DNA of 64,000 nt from DASUPK01 sp963833375 (GTDB lineage Bacteria; Actinomycetota; Thermoleophilia; Solirubrobacterales; 70-9), in the NCBI GenBank assembly GCA_963833375.1, contig CAWHXR010000004.1, positions 186,001 to 250,000 on the forward strand. Reading direction: 5' to 3'. Below are positions 16,308-25,207 of the stretch, piece by piece. The position numbers and the translations under genes were made by a program. The notes under the pieces are model-generated. The model ran no database searches, was not told the origin of the DNA, and was given only the letters and a program-made list of their open reading frames with translations. Position 1 is the stretch's first letter, and each line of letters starts with the position of its first letter.

Positions 16308-18014
16308 TTGAGCGAAGCGAGCGAGGCAGCGACCGTTATCTCCAACGGAGCGCCGAGGCCGCGGTCCAGCGCCGTCTTCGACGGCCCCGAGCGCGCCTTC
16401 GCGCGTGCCTACATGAAGGGGATCGGCTTCGGCGACGACGATCTCCGCCGCCCGACCGTCGGGATCGCCAACACCTGGATCGAGGCGATGCCGTGCAACT
16501 TCCACCTTCGCGGCCTCGCCGAGCACGTCAAGGAGGGCGTGCGCGCCGCGGGAGGGACTCCGCTGGAGTTCAATTCGATCGCGATCTCCGACGGGATCAC
16601 GATGGGGACCGAGGGGATGAAGACCTCGCTGGTCAGCCGCGAGGTGATCGCGGACTCGATCGAGCTCACCGTTCGCGGCTACCAGTTCGACGCCGTGATC
16701 GCCCTCTCCGGCTGCGACAAGACGATCCCCGGCTGCGTGATGGCGCTGACGCGTCTCGACATCCCCTCGCTGATGCTCTACGGCGGCTCGATCCTGCCCG
16801 GCCGCTGGCACGACCAGGACGTGACGATCCAGGACGTCTTCGAGGCGATCGGCAAGCACGCGACGGGCGAGATGTCGGACGACGACCTCTACGAGCTCGA
16901 GGGCTGCGCCAGTCCCGGGGCGGGGGCCTGCGGTGCTCAGTTCACGGCCAACACGATGGCCTGCGCCTTCGAGGTGATGGGGATCACCCCGATGGGCTCC
17001 GGGATGGTCCCGGCGGTCGCCGGCGCCCGTGAGCAGCTGGCGCGGGACTGCGGCGAGCTGATCATGCAGGTGCTCGCCGAGGACCTGCGCCCCAGCCGGA
17101 TCATCACCCGCGAGTCGATCGAGAACGCGATCGCGACGGTCGCGATGTCCGGCGGCTCCACCAACGGCGTCCTCCACCTGCTCGCCGTCGCGAACGAGGC
17201 CGGAATCGAGCTGACGATCGACGACTTCGACCGGATCTCCGAGCGCACGCCGCTGCTCGGCGACCTCAAGCCCGGCGGACGGTTCGTCGCCAAGGACCTC
17301 TACGAGGCGGGCGGCGTGGGTGTGCTCGCCAAGCGGCTCGACGAGGCCGGGGTCCTCCATCGCGACGCGATCACCGTTACCGGGCGGACGGTCGGCGAGG
17401 AGGCCGACGCGACCCAGGAGACGCCGGCGCAGCAGGTTGTCCGGCCGCTCTCGGACCCGCTCAAGCCGACCGGCGGCCTGGTGATCCTGCGCGGCAACCT
17501 GGCCCCCGACGGCTGCGTCGTCAAGGTCGCGGGCGAGGAGCGCCGCAAGCACACCGGGCCCGCCCGGGTGTTCGGCTCAGAGGAGGAGTGCTTCGCGGTC
17601 GTCGAGCAGCAGGGGATCAAGCCCGGCGACGTGGTCGTGATCCGCAACGAGGGTCCCTCCGGGGGTCCCGGGATGCGGGAGATGCTTCAGGTCACTGCCG
17701 CGCTGGTCGGCGAGGGGATCGGCGATCAGGTCGCCCTGCTCACCGACGGGCGCTTCTCCGGGGCGACCCACGGGCTGATGGCGGGCCACGTCGCACCCGA
17801 GGCGATCCGGGGCGGCCCGATCGCGGCGGTCCGGGACGGCGACGAGATCACTCTCGACATCGACGCCCGGCGGCTCGACGTGAACCTCTCCGACGAGGAG
17901 ATCGCCAAGCGGGTCGAGGCCTACCAGCCACCCAAGCCGCGCTACGAGCGCGGGGTGATGGCGAAATACGCTGCGTCGGTCTCGAGCGCCTCGCGGGGCG
18001 CAACGACTTCATGA
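16308..18014 (+). CDS. ilvD: Dihydroxy-acid dehydratase
   Basis: Fe-S dehydratase of valine, leucine and isoleucine biosynthesis. The 568 aa product contains GCDKTIPGC (cluster Cys), GACGAQFTANTMAC, GGSTNGVLHLLA, LTDGRFSGATHG and GHVAPEA. Start: the only suitable in-frame codon after the preceding gene is TTG at 16308, with a GGAAGG Shine-Dalgarno 8 nt upstream. All catalytic blocks are intact and the length is normal. Confidence 0.95.
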   Translation: MSEASEAATVISNGAPRPRSSAVFDGPERAFARAYMKGIGFGDDDLRRPTVGIANTWIEAMPCNFHLRGLAEHVKEGVRAAGGTPLEFNSIAISDGITMGTEGMKTSLVSREVIADSIELTVRGYQFDAVIALSGCDKTIPGCVMALTRLDIPSLMLYGGSILPGRWHDQDVTIQDVFEAIGKHATGEMSDDDLYELEGCASPGAGACGAQFTANTMACAFEVMGITPMGSGMVPAVAGAREQLARDCGELIMQVLAEDLRPSRIITRESIENAIATVAMSGGSTNGVLHLLAVANEAGIELTIDDFDRISERTPLLGDLKPGGRFVAKDLYEAGGVGVLAKRLDEAGVLHRDAITVTGRTVGEEADATQETPAQQVVRPLSDPLKPTGGLVILRGNLAPDGCVVKVAGEERRKHTGPARVFGSEEECFAVVEQQGIKPGDVVVIRNEGPSGGPGMREMLQVTAALVGEGIGDQVALLTDGRFSGATHGLMAGHVAPEAIRGGPIAAVRDGDEITLDIDARRLDVNLSDEEIAKRVEAYQPPKPRYERGVMAKYAASVSSASRGATTS

Positions 18015-18030
18015 CGGGTCGCCCTCCACA

Positions 18031-18074
18031 AAACGGGTCGCTCCCATCGGAGCGCCGTGGCACTGCGCCCTCGC
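18031..18074 (-). repeat. Dispersed palindromic repeat
   Basis: Minus strand reads GCGAGGGCGC, a short interruption, GCGCTCCGATGGGAGCGACC and CGTTTT. It lies at the convergent junction of ilvD and the hydrolase gene and could also act as a bidirectional terminator. Confidence 0.6.
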
Positions 18075-18075
18075 A

Positions 18076-19104
18076 TCAACCCAGCACTCCGGCCCTCTTC
18101 AGGAAGTCCTCGACGACGCGGTTGAAGCGAACCGGCCTCTCGATCTGCGGCAGGTGCCCGCAGTGGTCGAAGATGACCAGCTCGGCGTTCTCCCCGATCC
18201 GCTTCTTGTAGGAGAACGCGGCCGGGACCGGGACGACCCGGTCGTTGCGCCCCCAGACGATCAGCGTCGGCACGCCGATCTCCTCCAGACGGTGACGGAT
18301 GTCGTAGCCGACCAGGTTCGTCATCGCGTCGAAGTAGCCGGGGCTCTTCATCGCGGGCACCAAGTTCTCCCAGAGCATCTCGCGCCGCAGCCCGAGTGGG
18401 TCATAGAAGACGCCCTGGAATGCCGCCTTGCGCAGCCGGGGCCGCCTGATCCCGGACAGGTGGAAGCGCAGGGCGACCGGGGCGGCCGTCTGGCCGACGC
18501 GGGCGAGCATCGTCGCCGGCTCGCGCCGCGCCTGGGCCCAGGTGATGCCGGCGGCGGAGACGAGCACCAGATCGTCGACCCGCTCCGGCTCGGTGATCGC
18601 CACCTCGGTGGCGATGAAGCCGCCCATCGAATTGCCGATCAGCGAACAGCGGCCGATCCCCACGCGCTCGCAGAAGTCGCGCAAGAAGCGCCCGTACGCG
18701 GGGATCGAGATGTCCCAGGGCGGCATCGGACTGGAGCCGAAGCCCGGCAGGTCGAGGGCGATCACCCGATGGGTGCGGGCGAAGTGGGGGATGTTCTCGA
18801 GCCAGTTCTGCCAGGCGCCGGAGAGACCGTGGACGAGGAGCAGCGGGGGCCCTTCGCCGATCTCGACGTAGTGCACGCTCGCGCCGACAACCTCGATCTC
18901 GTGGCGATGCTCGCGCCAGCCGATCCGCAGCCACTCGGGGTCGGGGCTGCCGTACGGGTCGGGTCCGTCGGCCGGGGTGGCCGGAGGGAGCTGGATCCGC
19001 CCGGCCACCTGCCTGAGGGCGAACGCGGTGTCCGAGGCGATCCGTCGCAGCTCCTCGTGGACGGCGCGCGGTGCCGGCTCGTCGCGCTCGCGCTCGTCAG
19101 CCAC
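18076..19104 (-). CDS. Alpha/beta-hydrolase
   Basis: Serine hydrolase of unknown substrate. Motifs: oxyanion LLLVHGLSGAWQNW, LDLPGFGSS, nucleophile elbow GNSMGG, acid VWGRNDRVVP and histidine FDHCGHLPQIERP, so the triad is complete. The N-terminal 60 residues are an added helical segment. GTG at 19104 (VADERERD) is preferred because it lies 15 nt after the preceding gene's stop; the frame stays open further upstream. Confidence 0.88.
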   Translation of the reverse strand: MADERERDEPAPRAVHEELRRIASDTAFALRQVAGRIQLPPATPADGPDPYGSPDPEWLRIGWREHRHEIEVVGASVHYVEIGEGPPLLLVHGLSGAWQNWLENIPHFARTHRVIALDLPGFGSSPMPPWDISIPAYGRFLRDFCERVGIGRCSLIGNSMGGFIATEVAITEPERVDDLVLVSAAGITWAQARREPATMLARVGQTAAPVALRFHLSGIRRPRLRKAAFQGVFYDPLGLRREMLWENLVPAMKSPGYFDAMTNLVGYDIRHRLEEIGVPTLIVWGRNDRVVPVPAAFSYKKRIGENAELVIFDHCGHLPQIERPVRFNRVVEDFLKRAGVLG

Positions 19105-19118
19105 GCGAGGCTGACCAC

Positions 19119-19400
19119 CTACTCCCGCAGCCCGGCGGCTTCGTTGCGGCGCGCCCACTGGATGATGTTCTGCGAGCCGTCGATGATCGTGCCGTTGTCG
19201 AGTACGAGCGTGGGCACCTTGTAGTTGCCGGTGAGGCGCTTGACCTCACGCCGCCCTGGAAAGAACGGATCGGTTCGGTAGCACCCCCCGGTCTTCACCA
19301 CCTCGGGTTCGTAGCCCGCGGTGACCAAGGCCTCGTGGGCCTCACCGCAAGGGTGTCCCCGGTCAGGACGGAACGTCCCCCAGCAGACGTAGAGCTTCAT
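19119..19400 (-). CDS. Glutaredoxin/GST-N-like thioredoxin-fold protein
   Basis: 93 aa single thioredoxin-fold domain: MKLYVCWGTFR start, a second Cys 12 residues on (HPCGEAHEAL), cis-Pro segment KVPTLVLDNGTIIDGSQNIIQW typical of glutaredoxin/GST N domains. There is no CxxC; the Cys spacing is Cx11C, so redox activity is uncertain. GATACT ends 8 nt before the ATG on the minus strand, again near-leaderless. It probably shares a transcript with the downstream hydrolase. Confidence 0.8.
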   Translation of the reverse strand: MKLYVCWGTFRPDRGHPCGEAHEALVTAGYEPEVVKTGGCYRTDPFFPGRREVKRLTGNYKVPTLVLDNGTIIDGSQNIIQWARRNEAAGLRE

Positions 19401-19476
19401 CGCCCACGAGTATCTCGTGCGAGAGGGCAGAAAACCGACTCCTGCCCCCACCAAGGGTTTGGATTCCTCGCCGGGC

Positions 19477-19632
19477 CTAGTGGTGGCGAACCATCATCCA
19501 GACCATCGCGCCCATCATCGCCACGCAGCCGAGCGGCGCAAGGAATGCGAATGCACCCGCTCCTGCCACCGCCAGGACTACGGCGAGAACCATCAACGCC
19601 CCGCAGAGCCACATCATGTGCGCATGCTGCAT
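19477..19632 (-). CDS. Small Met/His-rich membrane protein
   Basis: 51 residues, not recognised by name. Reads MQHAHMMWLCGALMVLAVVL, a second hydrophobic stretch to GCVAMMGAMVWMMVRHH and stop. Two hairpin TM helices with His/Met pairs at both ends resemble small metal-associated membrane proteins, which is only a resemblance. A GGAGG ribosome-binding site lies 8 nt before the ATG. It is divergent from the secreted protein gene at 19865. Confidence 0.65.
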   Translation of the reverse strand: MQHAHMMWLCGALMVLAVVLAVAGAGAFAFLAPLGCVAMMGAMVWMMVRHH

Positions 19633-19864
19633 TGTCGAAACCTCCACTTCCCCCACGAATGGACCAACTCACGTGGGACTGGGACGACTATCCCTCAGGG
19701 GCCTGCGGCTCGCATCGGTACCAGGCACTGGACACCTCTCCGGGGCGAGCACCTATCTCGGTGGGAGGTCCGAGACCACGACCTGATCGAGGCCGGAGTG
19801 TCAAGCCCCTGCCCGGTTGGGTAGGGTGGGTCTCAGGGACACGTACTCCACCAAAGGAGGCAGG

Positions 19865-20368
19865 ATGCAACTCAGGCGCAAGCTTGTGGTCGGCATGGTC
19901 GCAGTCATGGGCGCCCTTCTGCCAGCGACTCTGATATTTGCTCCGGGGGCCGCGGCCCAGACGAGTGGCCCCAGGCCGGAAACCCCCTTCTTTACCGGCA
20001 CCAACCCGCCCTCTGGCTCGAATGACAACCATCCGCGCTTCCTCGGGGTCGCACAGGCGGACACCATCGTCACTCTGCACGACACCCCGGATTGCACGGG
20101 CGAACACCTGGGGTTCGGCACGCCGGACGAGTTCGCGAATCCGGGGATTGTGGTGTCGGTTCCCGACAACTCGACCACGACTCTCTGGGTTCACGTGAAT
20201 GAGGGCACTTTTGCCGGGAGGCAGTCGCTTTGCTCGGTGACGCCGATCACCTACGTCGAGACGACGCCGCGCCGCGCCGCGATCAAGGAGTGCAAGAAGA
20301 AGTTCGGAAAGAAGAAGGCCAAGAAGCGCAAGAAGTGCATCAAGAGGGCGAAGAAGCTCCCGATCTAG
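19865..20368 (+). CDS. Secreted protein with Lys/Cys-rich C-terminal tail
   Basis: 167 aa, function unknown. Signal peptide MQLRRKLVVGMVAVMGALLP...GAAAQ, then one Ig-like-looking domain (PFFTGTNPPSGSNDNHPRFLGVAQADTIVTLH). It ends in KECKKKFGKKKAKKRKKCIK followed by RAKKLPI. A comparable tail (Cys-Lys repeats ending in Leu-Pro-Val) ends the unrelated secreted protein at 45283-45981. AAAGGAGG lies 4 nt before the ATG. The tail may be a surface-retention signal; that is inference. Confidence 0.75.
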   Translation: MQLRRKLVVGMVAVMGALLPATLIFAPGAAAQTSGPRPETPFFTGTNPPSGSNDNHPRFLGVAQADTIVTLHDTPDCTGEHLGFGTPDEFANPGIVVSVPDNSTTTLWVHVNEGTFAGRQSLCSVTPITYVETTPRRAAIKECKKKFGKKKAKKRKKCIKRAKKLPI

Positions 20369-20384
20369 CGGTCGTTCGGTCACG

Positions 20385-20594
20385 AGCAGCCAGGCGGACA
20401 GCGGCCTTGAGAGTGGCGACGTGCCCAACGACATCCAGGGTTGGGCGACGGACACGGATGACCGCAGCGGCTTCCTCCGCGCCGAGCGGTTCAGGCAGGC
20501 CCGCACCTACACCCTTCAGTACCGAGCCCAAGACCCGGCGGGAAACACCGCCACCTGCGTAACCTCGGTGACGGTTCCGAAGGGCCAGAGGTAG
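20385..20594 (+). pseudogene. 3' fragment of a secreted repeat-domain protein
   Basis: An open frame without a start encodes SSQADSGLESGDVPNDIQGW and, further on, ARTYTLQYRAQDPAGNTATC then VTSVTVPKGQR and stop. The YxLxYxAxDxAGNxAxC pattern is that of HYR/Ig-like extracellular repeats. It directly follows the previous gene in another frame, so it is either a displaced fragment or the shifted tail of a longer protein. Confidence 0.5.
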
Positions 20595-20866
20595 GGCTCG
20601 CCGAGAACAACGCCAGGTTCGTAAGAGCGTGGAAAGAGAGAAAGCCCCCGGTCGAGGGCGGGGGGCCTACTCCACTCCTGCCGTCCAAGGCGGCCTCTGG
20701 CGGCCAGGCGGGCACGTCTATCTAATTGATTCCCTCGCCAGGATGGCGAGGCAGATCATCGACTCCAGTCCGGTCTTCGCTGAGGAGCGGCCGAGAGCGA
20801 AGCGCAGCAGGTCGGCGGAAGGGATTCGCGAAGCGAGACGTTAAACGTAAGAGGGGGAAGGACAGC
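20595..20866. other. Intergenic region, no gene recognised
   Basis: GC-rich spacer. An imperfect hairpin AAGCCCCCGG...GGGGGGCCT (about 20642-20667) could terminate upstream transcription. GAGGGGGAAGGACAGC before 20867 is a ribosome-binding site for the next gene. Nothing else is supported. Confidence 0.4.
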
Positions 20867-21107
20867 ATGAGCGGCCAGCCAACCCCCGAGGGATGGGAGC
20901 GGGCGATTGCGACCTACCAGGAGTCCTACCGCCAGACTGATCAGCAGGCTCGGCACCCACCTGATCGAGACCGGCCAGGATCTCGCCGCGTTGAAGGAGA
21001 TCGTCGATGACCTCGGCGAGACCCAGGCGAAGGAGATGCTGACGGTGTCGGTGGCCTCCGCGGCCAACGACTACGCCGAGACACGACGTCGGTCTGGGCT
21101 GAACTGA
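20867..21107 (+). pseudogene. Small helical protein gene with frame break
   Basis: Starts MSGQPTPEGWERAIATYQES with a good GGGGAAGG ribosome-binding site. The frame then degenerates, while the +1 frame continues LISRLGTHLIETGQDLAALK and on to NDYAETRRRSGLN. One extra base around 20935-20950 explains both halves. Not recognised. First gene of an element-like cluster that ends in an integrase fragment; part of its 3' end is also found upstream of 51546. Confidence 0.5.
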
Positions 21108-21407
21108 ATGGCCACCACCTACTACGTGGACCTGTTGGACCTGAGCGTCGCTGACCAATGGGAGCACGTACGCGTCGGGCTTGTCGACTCGATCCCCGAG
21201 CTGGCCGATGCCTACGTCGAGGGGTGCCGCAGATTGGTGGAGCGTGGGGCTACTGGCGCCGATCAGCCCAACTGGTACGCGGTGGCGAAGGAGGAGGACG
21301 GCAAGGAACGGGACCTGACGTCCACCGAGATGGGGGCGCTCGCCGCCACCTTCGAGCAGAAGTTCCCCGAGATCAAGGTCCGTTTGCCCTCGCCCGAGGG
21401 CGACTAA
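21108..21407 (+). CDS. Small element-linked protein, YYVDL family
   Basis: 99 aa, acidic, soluble: MATTYYVDLLDLSVADQWEH, then VDSIPELADAYVEGCRRLVE, then AVAKEEDGKERDLTSTEMGA and FPEIKVRLPSPEGD. A clear paralogue lies at 51546-51992, about 80 percent identical over the shared part by eye. The stop of the previous gene abuts the ATG. Function unknown; the family follows the integrase-associated elements of this window. Confidence 0.7.
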   Translation: MATTYYVDLLDLSVADQWEHVRVGLVDSIPELADAYVEGCRRLVERGATGADQPNWYAVAKEEDGKERDLTSTEMGALAATFEQKFPEIKVRLPSPEGD

Positions 21408-21429
21408 GTCGGCTTGTACGCCCATCGAG

Positions 21430-21693
21430 ATGAGTGACGAGATGGATCGCCCGTTCCCTCCAGGCCCGAAGGGACCCGAGGAGATGAACGTGCCGGGGGC
21501 GGCAGTCAAGCTCACGTCCAAGCAGGCCAAGTCGGTTGCCGAGCTTGCTGAACGCTGTTCGTATGTGGAGGTCGAGGACCGGGGGCGTTTCCACCGCGAA
21601 GTCAGGATGTTCGACGCGGAGGGCAAGCAAACCGATACGCGGTGGGTCTTCCCCGACGGCGACTACGGGCCCAAAGACCTACCTGGCAAATAG
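21430..21693 (+). CDS. Hypothetical protein in decayed element
   Basis: 87 aa, not recognised. MSDEMDRPFPPGPKGPEEMN, then LTSKQAKSVAELAERCSYVE and MFDAEGKQTDTRWVFPDGDY. No TM helix or known motif. It lies between two element-family genes, and its stop is followed at once by a truncated copy of the NPxHIVHI family, so the region has been rearranged. Confidence 0.55.
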   Translation: MSDEMDRPFPPGPKGPEEMNVPGAAVKLTSKQAKSVAELAERCSYVEVEDRGRFHREVRMFDAEGKQTDTRWVFPDGDYGPKDLPGK

Positions 21694-21834
21694 CTAGCGG
21701 CCGCAATCGAGAAGGCCGAGGGCGAGCTGCTCCGCCTCCTCGACACCAACGAGAATGCGGTCTGGGTCAACCCCGAGCACATCGTTCACATCGTCACCGT
21801 CGCCCCGGAGCACGTCCGGCCCGTCAGCGGCTAA
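21694..21834 (+). pseudogene. Truncated copy of the NPxHIVHI small protein
   Basis: Open frame without start: AAIEKAEGELLRLLDTNENA, VWVNPEHIVHIVTVAPEHVR, PVSG stop. It matches the last 45 or so residues of the intact gene at 31017-31235. The 5' half is missing; the break coincides with the stop of the preceding gene. Confidence 0.6.
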
Positions 21835-21924
21835 CTGAGGTCCGGTCGCTGCAAAAACGCAGAAGTGCCGCGGGGTACAGGGTTTCTCGACACCCGCTCT
21901 CGCTTCTGACCGCCGGGTGGCGCG

Positions 21925-22224
21925 CCTCACAACAACGCCGACCGCGCCCACGCGGCATGGGCCGAGGCGGGCCTGGAGCGGATCACTCCCCACCAGTGCC
22001 GTCACAGCTACGCCTCGCTGATGGTCGCCGCCGGTGTGAACGCCAAGGCGCTCTCGACCTTCATGGGCCACGCCAACATCTCGATCACCCTGGACCGATA
22101 CGGGCACCTGATGCCGGGATCAGAGGAGGAGGCTGCATCCCTGCGCGACTCCTACCTGGAGGCCCGCAGGATCGCGCCGAGGAGGCTGCTCGAACCGCCG
22201 GCGGCATGCACGACGACGGTCTGA
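21925..22224 (+). pseudogene. Tyrosine recombinase C-terminal fragment
   Basis: Encodes AAWAEAGLERITPHQCRHSY, then VNAKALSTFMGHANISITLD and RYGHLMPG. The HxxRH box, the MGH motif and the catalytic Tyr of phage-type integrases are present; the N-terminal arm-binding and core-binding domains are missing and the frame is closed by a stop at 21907. It ends the decayed element cluster starting at 20867 and converges on the folate gene. Confidence 0.75.
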
Positions 22225-22274
22225 CGGGCGAACAGGTCAGGGCCGAGAAGCCCGAAACCGCATAGGCAAGCTGT

Positions 22275-22988
22275 TCAGGCGTACCCCATCCGCTCCAGGA
22301 TCGGGATCTCGCGGATCTGGGGCGGCTGGAGGTGGTCCCAGAGGATCCCGCGCGGCCGCGGGTACTGGCGCTCCAGCTCGATCACGGCGCGAGGCGTGGC
22401 GACGAGGTCAACGGGCAAGTCGTGCGCGGTCGTCTGCAGATGCTCGCGCAGGATCTGGATCGGGTGAACCGTGGTGGCGACGGTGGTGTGGTCGTCGATC
22501 TTGCCGGCGTGGATCAGCAGTCCGTATTCGAGGTCCGAGAACCCGCCGCCCTTGCCGACCCGGGCTCCGCTCAGGTTGACGGCCACGGAGCCGCAGAGGA
22601 CGAAGTCGATGCCGGGGAGATCCTCCTCTGCGACCACGCGGCCGTGCCGCATCGCTCCCTTGATGGTCGCCGCCTCGCGAACCTGCTTGGCCGAGAGCTT
22701 CCGCGGGTCGAGCAGGCGGAAAGGATGTGGATCCCGCAGCCGCGGCACGGCCATGACCAGCGTCTTGCCCTCCTCGAGCGCCGCGCGGCGGGCGTGGGTC
22801 TGAGGCGAGTCGGGGTTGACCTTGATCACCCTGGCGCGCTTCCAGAGGCGATGGCCGGCCAGCTTCTCGGCGGCCAGTTTGGCTCCGGCGAAGTTGGGGA
22901 TTCTGCCTTCAGCGCCCGGGAAGCGGGAGACGCCCTCGCGCTCCATCGCCTTCCATACGTCCCGGCGGACCTGGTCCTTGGTCCGCAT
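22275..22988 (-). CDS. 5-formyltetrahydrofolate cyclo-ligase family protein
   Basis: 237 aa MTHFS-domain protein, related to the enzyme converting 5-formyl-THF to 5,10-methenyl-THF. Supports: KDQVRRDVWKAMEREGVSRF N-terminus, VNPDSPQTHARRAALEEGKT, and the phosphate/ATP-binding VGKGGGFSDLEYG. The sequence is of the longer archaeal/actinobacterial subtype, so the exact substrate is less certain than for the short bacterial enzyme. Divergent from the L,D-transpeptidase gene. Confidence 0.82.
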   Translation of the reverse strand: MRTKDQVRRDVWKAMEREGVSRFPGAEGRIPNFAGAKLAAEKLAGHRLWKRARVIKVNPDSPQTHARRAALEEGKTLVMAVPRLRDPHPFRLLDPRKLSAKQVREAATIKGAMRHGRVVAEEDLPGIDFVLCGSVAVNLSGARVGKGGGFSDLEYGLLIHAGKIDDHTTVATTVHPIQILREHLQTTAHDLPVDLVATPRAVIELERQYPRPRGILWDHLQPPQIREIPILERMGYA

Positions 22989-23152
22989 CAGGTCGTGATC
23001 GGGGTCGGCGACATGGCGAGCCGCATCCTAGAAGGCGCGAAAAGACACAGGGTCCTGGCCGCAAAGGGCGTTGCGAAAGCCGCCCGGACAAGGACCCGGG
23101 TACCGTGAAACGTAGTATTCCGCCGCAGGGAACGCTGATCCACAACAGCTAA

Positions 23153-24208
23153 GTGCGCGCAAGATTGAAAATGCACCAGAAGGTCCTGATCGCCCTGGCG
23201 GTCCTCGTCGCCATGGGGCTGCTGCTCGCCGTGGGCGTCTGGGCCTACGACAACTCGCAGAAGAATCAGATCGCCCCGGGCATCAAGGTCGGTGGGGTCG
23301 ACATCGGCGGGCGCAGCGAGGACGCGGCCCGCAAGATCATCAAGAACCAGGTGGTCGCCCCGTTGAGGCAGCCGGTCGTGGTCACTTACCAGGGCAAGGA
23401 CTACACCCTGAGCCCGAAGCAGCTGCACGAGACGGCCGACGTGGAGGGGATGGTGCAGGAGGCGGTCGATCGCAGCCGGCAGGGCAGCATCCTCGACCGC
23501 GTCTCCCGCTACGCCAGCGGGGGAGATGTCAACGCGGACCTCGAGCCCCTGGTCGGCTACGACAAGTCCGCAGTCAAGGACTTCGTCCACCAGCTCGCCG
23601 ACGGGATCAACCAGGATCCGGTCAACGCCAGCGTGGTCCCGAGTGGAGACAGGTTGCGGCCGGAGGCGGGACAGCCTGGGCGGGCGGTCGACCAGAGCCG
23701 GATGACGGACGCGATCAACCAGGCCGCGCGGTCGCCTGGTCGCGATCAGGCCGTTCCGGCGGTGGTCACCACGACCAAGCCCGAGGTCAGCAAGAAGGAG
23801 CTCCCCCAGGCCTATCCGCGCTACATCTACATCGACCGGGGCAGCTTCACGCTGCGCTTCTACCACCACTTGAGGCTGAAGCAGAGCTACACGATCGCCG
23901 TCGGCCAGCAGGGTCTCGAAACTCCGGCGGGCCTGTACCACGTCCTGGACAAGCAGGTGGATCCCTCCTGGCACGTCCCGAACTCGGCCTGGGCGGGGAG
24001 CCTGGCGGGCCAGGTGATCCCGCCTGGCCCGGCGGATCCGCTCAAGGCGCGCTGGCTGGGCATATTCGACGGGGCGGGGATCCATGGCACCGACGACCTG
24101 GGCTCCCTGGGTTCGGCCGCCTCGCACGGCTGCGTGCGGATGTCGATCCCGGACGTGGAGGACCTCTACGACCGCGTCCGGGTCGGCGACCCGATCTACA
24201 TCCAATAG
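23153..24208 (+). CDS. L,D-transpeptidase (YkuD)
   Basis: Cell-wall enzyme making 3-3 cross-links or anchoring proteins to peptidoglycan. One N-terminal TM/signal anchor (VLIALAVLVAMGLLLAVGVWAY), an extracellular PG-binding-4-like region (residues 40-190), and a C-terminal YkuD domain from about YPRYIYIDRGSFTLRFY with the catalytic HGTDDLGSLG...SHGCVRM. All catalytic residues are present. The GTG start at 23153 gives a basic pre-helix end. Confidence 0.9.
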   Translation: MRARLKMHQKVLIALAVLVAMGLLLAVGVWAYDNSQKNQIAPGIKVGGVDIGGRSEDAARKIIKNQVVAPLRQPVVVTYQGKDYTLSPKQLHETADVEGMVQEAVDRSRQGSILDRVSRYASGGDVNADLEPLVGYDKSAVKDFVHQLADGINQDPVNASVVPSGDRLRPEAGQPGRAVDQSRMTDAINQAARSPGRDQAVPAVVTTTKPEVSKKELPQAYPRYIYIDRGSFTLRFYHHLRLKQSYTIAVGQQGLETPAGLYHVLDKQVDPSWHVPNSAWAGSLAGQVIPPGPADPLKARWLGIFDGAGIHGTDDLGSLGSAASHGCVRMSIPDVEDLYDRVRVGDPIYIQ

Positions 24209-24250
24209 CGCAGCCCGTAACGCAGGGTCCAGGCGCCTCGCGGCGAAGTT

Positions 24251-25177
24251 ATGTACATGAGCGAGGCGACTCGAGAGTCCTCTCTGAGTTCTGCCTGGAG
24301 CGAGGCGCTCCAGCTCTTCGACCGGGACCTCTCAATCCGCTCCGCCGCTGAGGGAACCCGTCGCGCGTACTCGAACGACGTGGGACAGCTCGCCCATTGG
24401 GCGAGCGCCACCGATCGCCCGCCGGAGTCGCTCGACCACCGGGACCTGCGCCGCTTCGCCGCGCTGCTCTCGGAGCGCGGCATCTCGAAGGCAGGGGTGG
24501 CGCGCAAGCTCGCTGCGGTCCGCTCCTTCTACTCGACGCTGATTCGCGCCGGCCGGGTTAGCGCCAACCCCGCGGACCTCGTCGCCACGCCGAAGCGCGA
24601 CCGCAAGCTCCCTCGCGTCCTCAGCCGTGAGGAGATGCAGACTCTCCTCGATCGGATCCCCACGCGAACACCGCTCGAGATGCGCGACCGGGCCATGCTG
24701 GAGCTCGCCTACTCCTGCGGGCTGCGCGCCGAGGAGGTGGTCAACCTCGACGTCGACTCCCCGGACTTCGACGGCGAGCGGCTCCGCATCGAGGGAAAGG
24801 GCGGAAAGACCCGCCTCGTCCCGATGGGAGAGCCGGCCCAGGCTGCGCTCAGCCGTTACCTGGAGCGCGGCCGGCGCGCTCTTGTGGGTGCGAGTTCCGA
24901 GAATGCGCTTCTGGTCTCAAAGAGCGGGCGGCGGCTTCACCCATCGGACGTGCGTCGCCGCCTGGAGCGCTGGGTCCGTGAGGCGGCGATCGCCGGAGGC
25001 GTCTCGCCGCACGCCCTGCGCCACTCGTTCGCGACCCACCTGCTCGAGGGCGGGGCGGATCTGCGGAGCATCCAGGAGCTCCTCGGGCACGCCAGCCTCT
25101 CGACGACGCAGGTTTACACCCAAGTCGAGCCATCGTGGCTGCAAAGCCAGTACGCTCGCAGTCATCCTCGCGCTTGA
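24251..25177 (+). CDS. Tyrosine recombinase XerC/XerD family
   Basis: 308 aa, the length of chromosome-dimer resolvases. N-terminal SAM-like core-binding domain (SAAEGTRRAYSNDVGQLAHW), catalytic domain with Arg in CGLRAEEVVNL, Lys in GKGGKTR, HALRHSFATHLLEGG, LGHASLSTTQVYT. No accessory arm domain, unlike the phage-type integrase at 49899. It lies 30 nt upstream of a sigma factor, a linkage seen in actinobacteria for xerD-like genes. Assignment to XerC or XerD is not possible from sequence alone. Confidence 0.88.
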   Translation: MYMSEATRESSLSSAWSEALQLFDRDLSIRSAAEGTRRAYSNDVGQLAHWASATDRPPESLDHRDLRRFAALLSERGISKAGVARKLAAVRSFYSTLIRAGRVSANPADLVATPKRDRKLPRVLSREEMQTLLDRIPTRTPLEMRDRAMLELAYSCGLRAEEVVNLDVDSPDFDGERLRIEGKGGKTRLVPMGEPAQAALSRYLERGRRALVGASSENALLVSKSGRRLHPSDVRRRLERWVREAAIAGGVSPHALRHSFATHLLEGGADLRSIQELLGHASLSTTQVYTQVEPSWLQSQYARSHPRA

Positions 25178-25207
25178 GGAATCCGCCCAGGTGCAGGTGA
25201 AAGGCCC

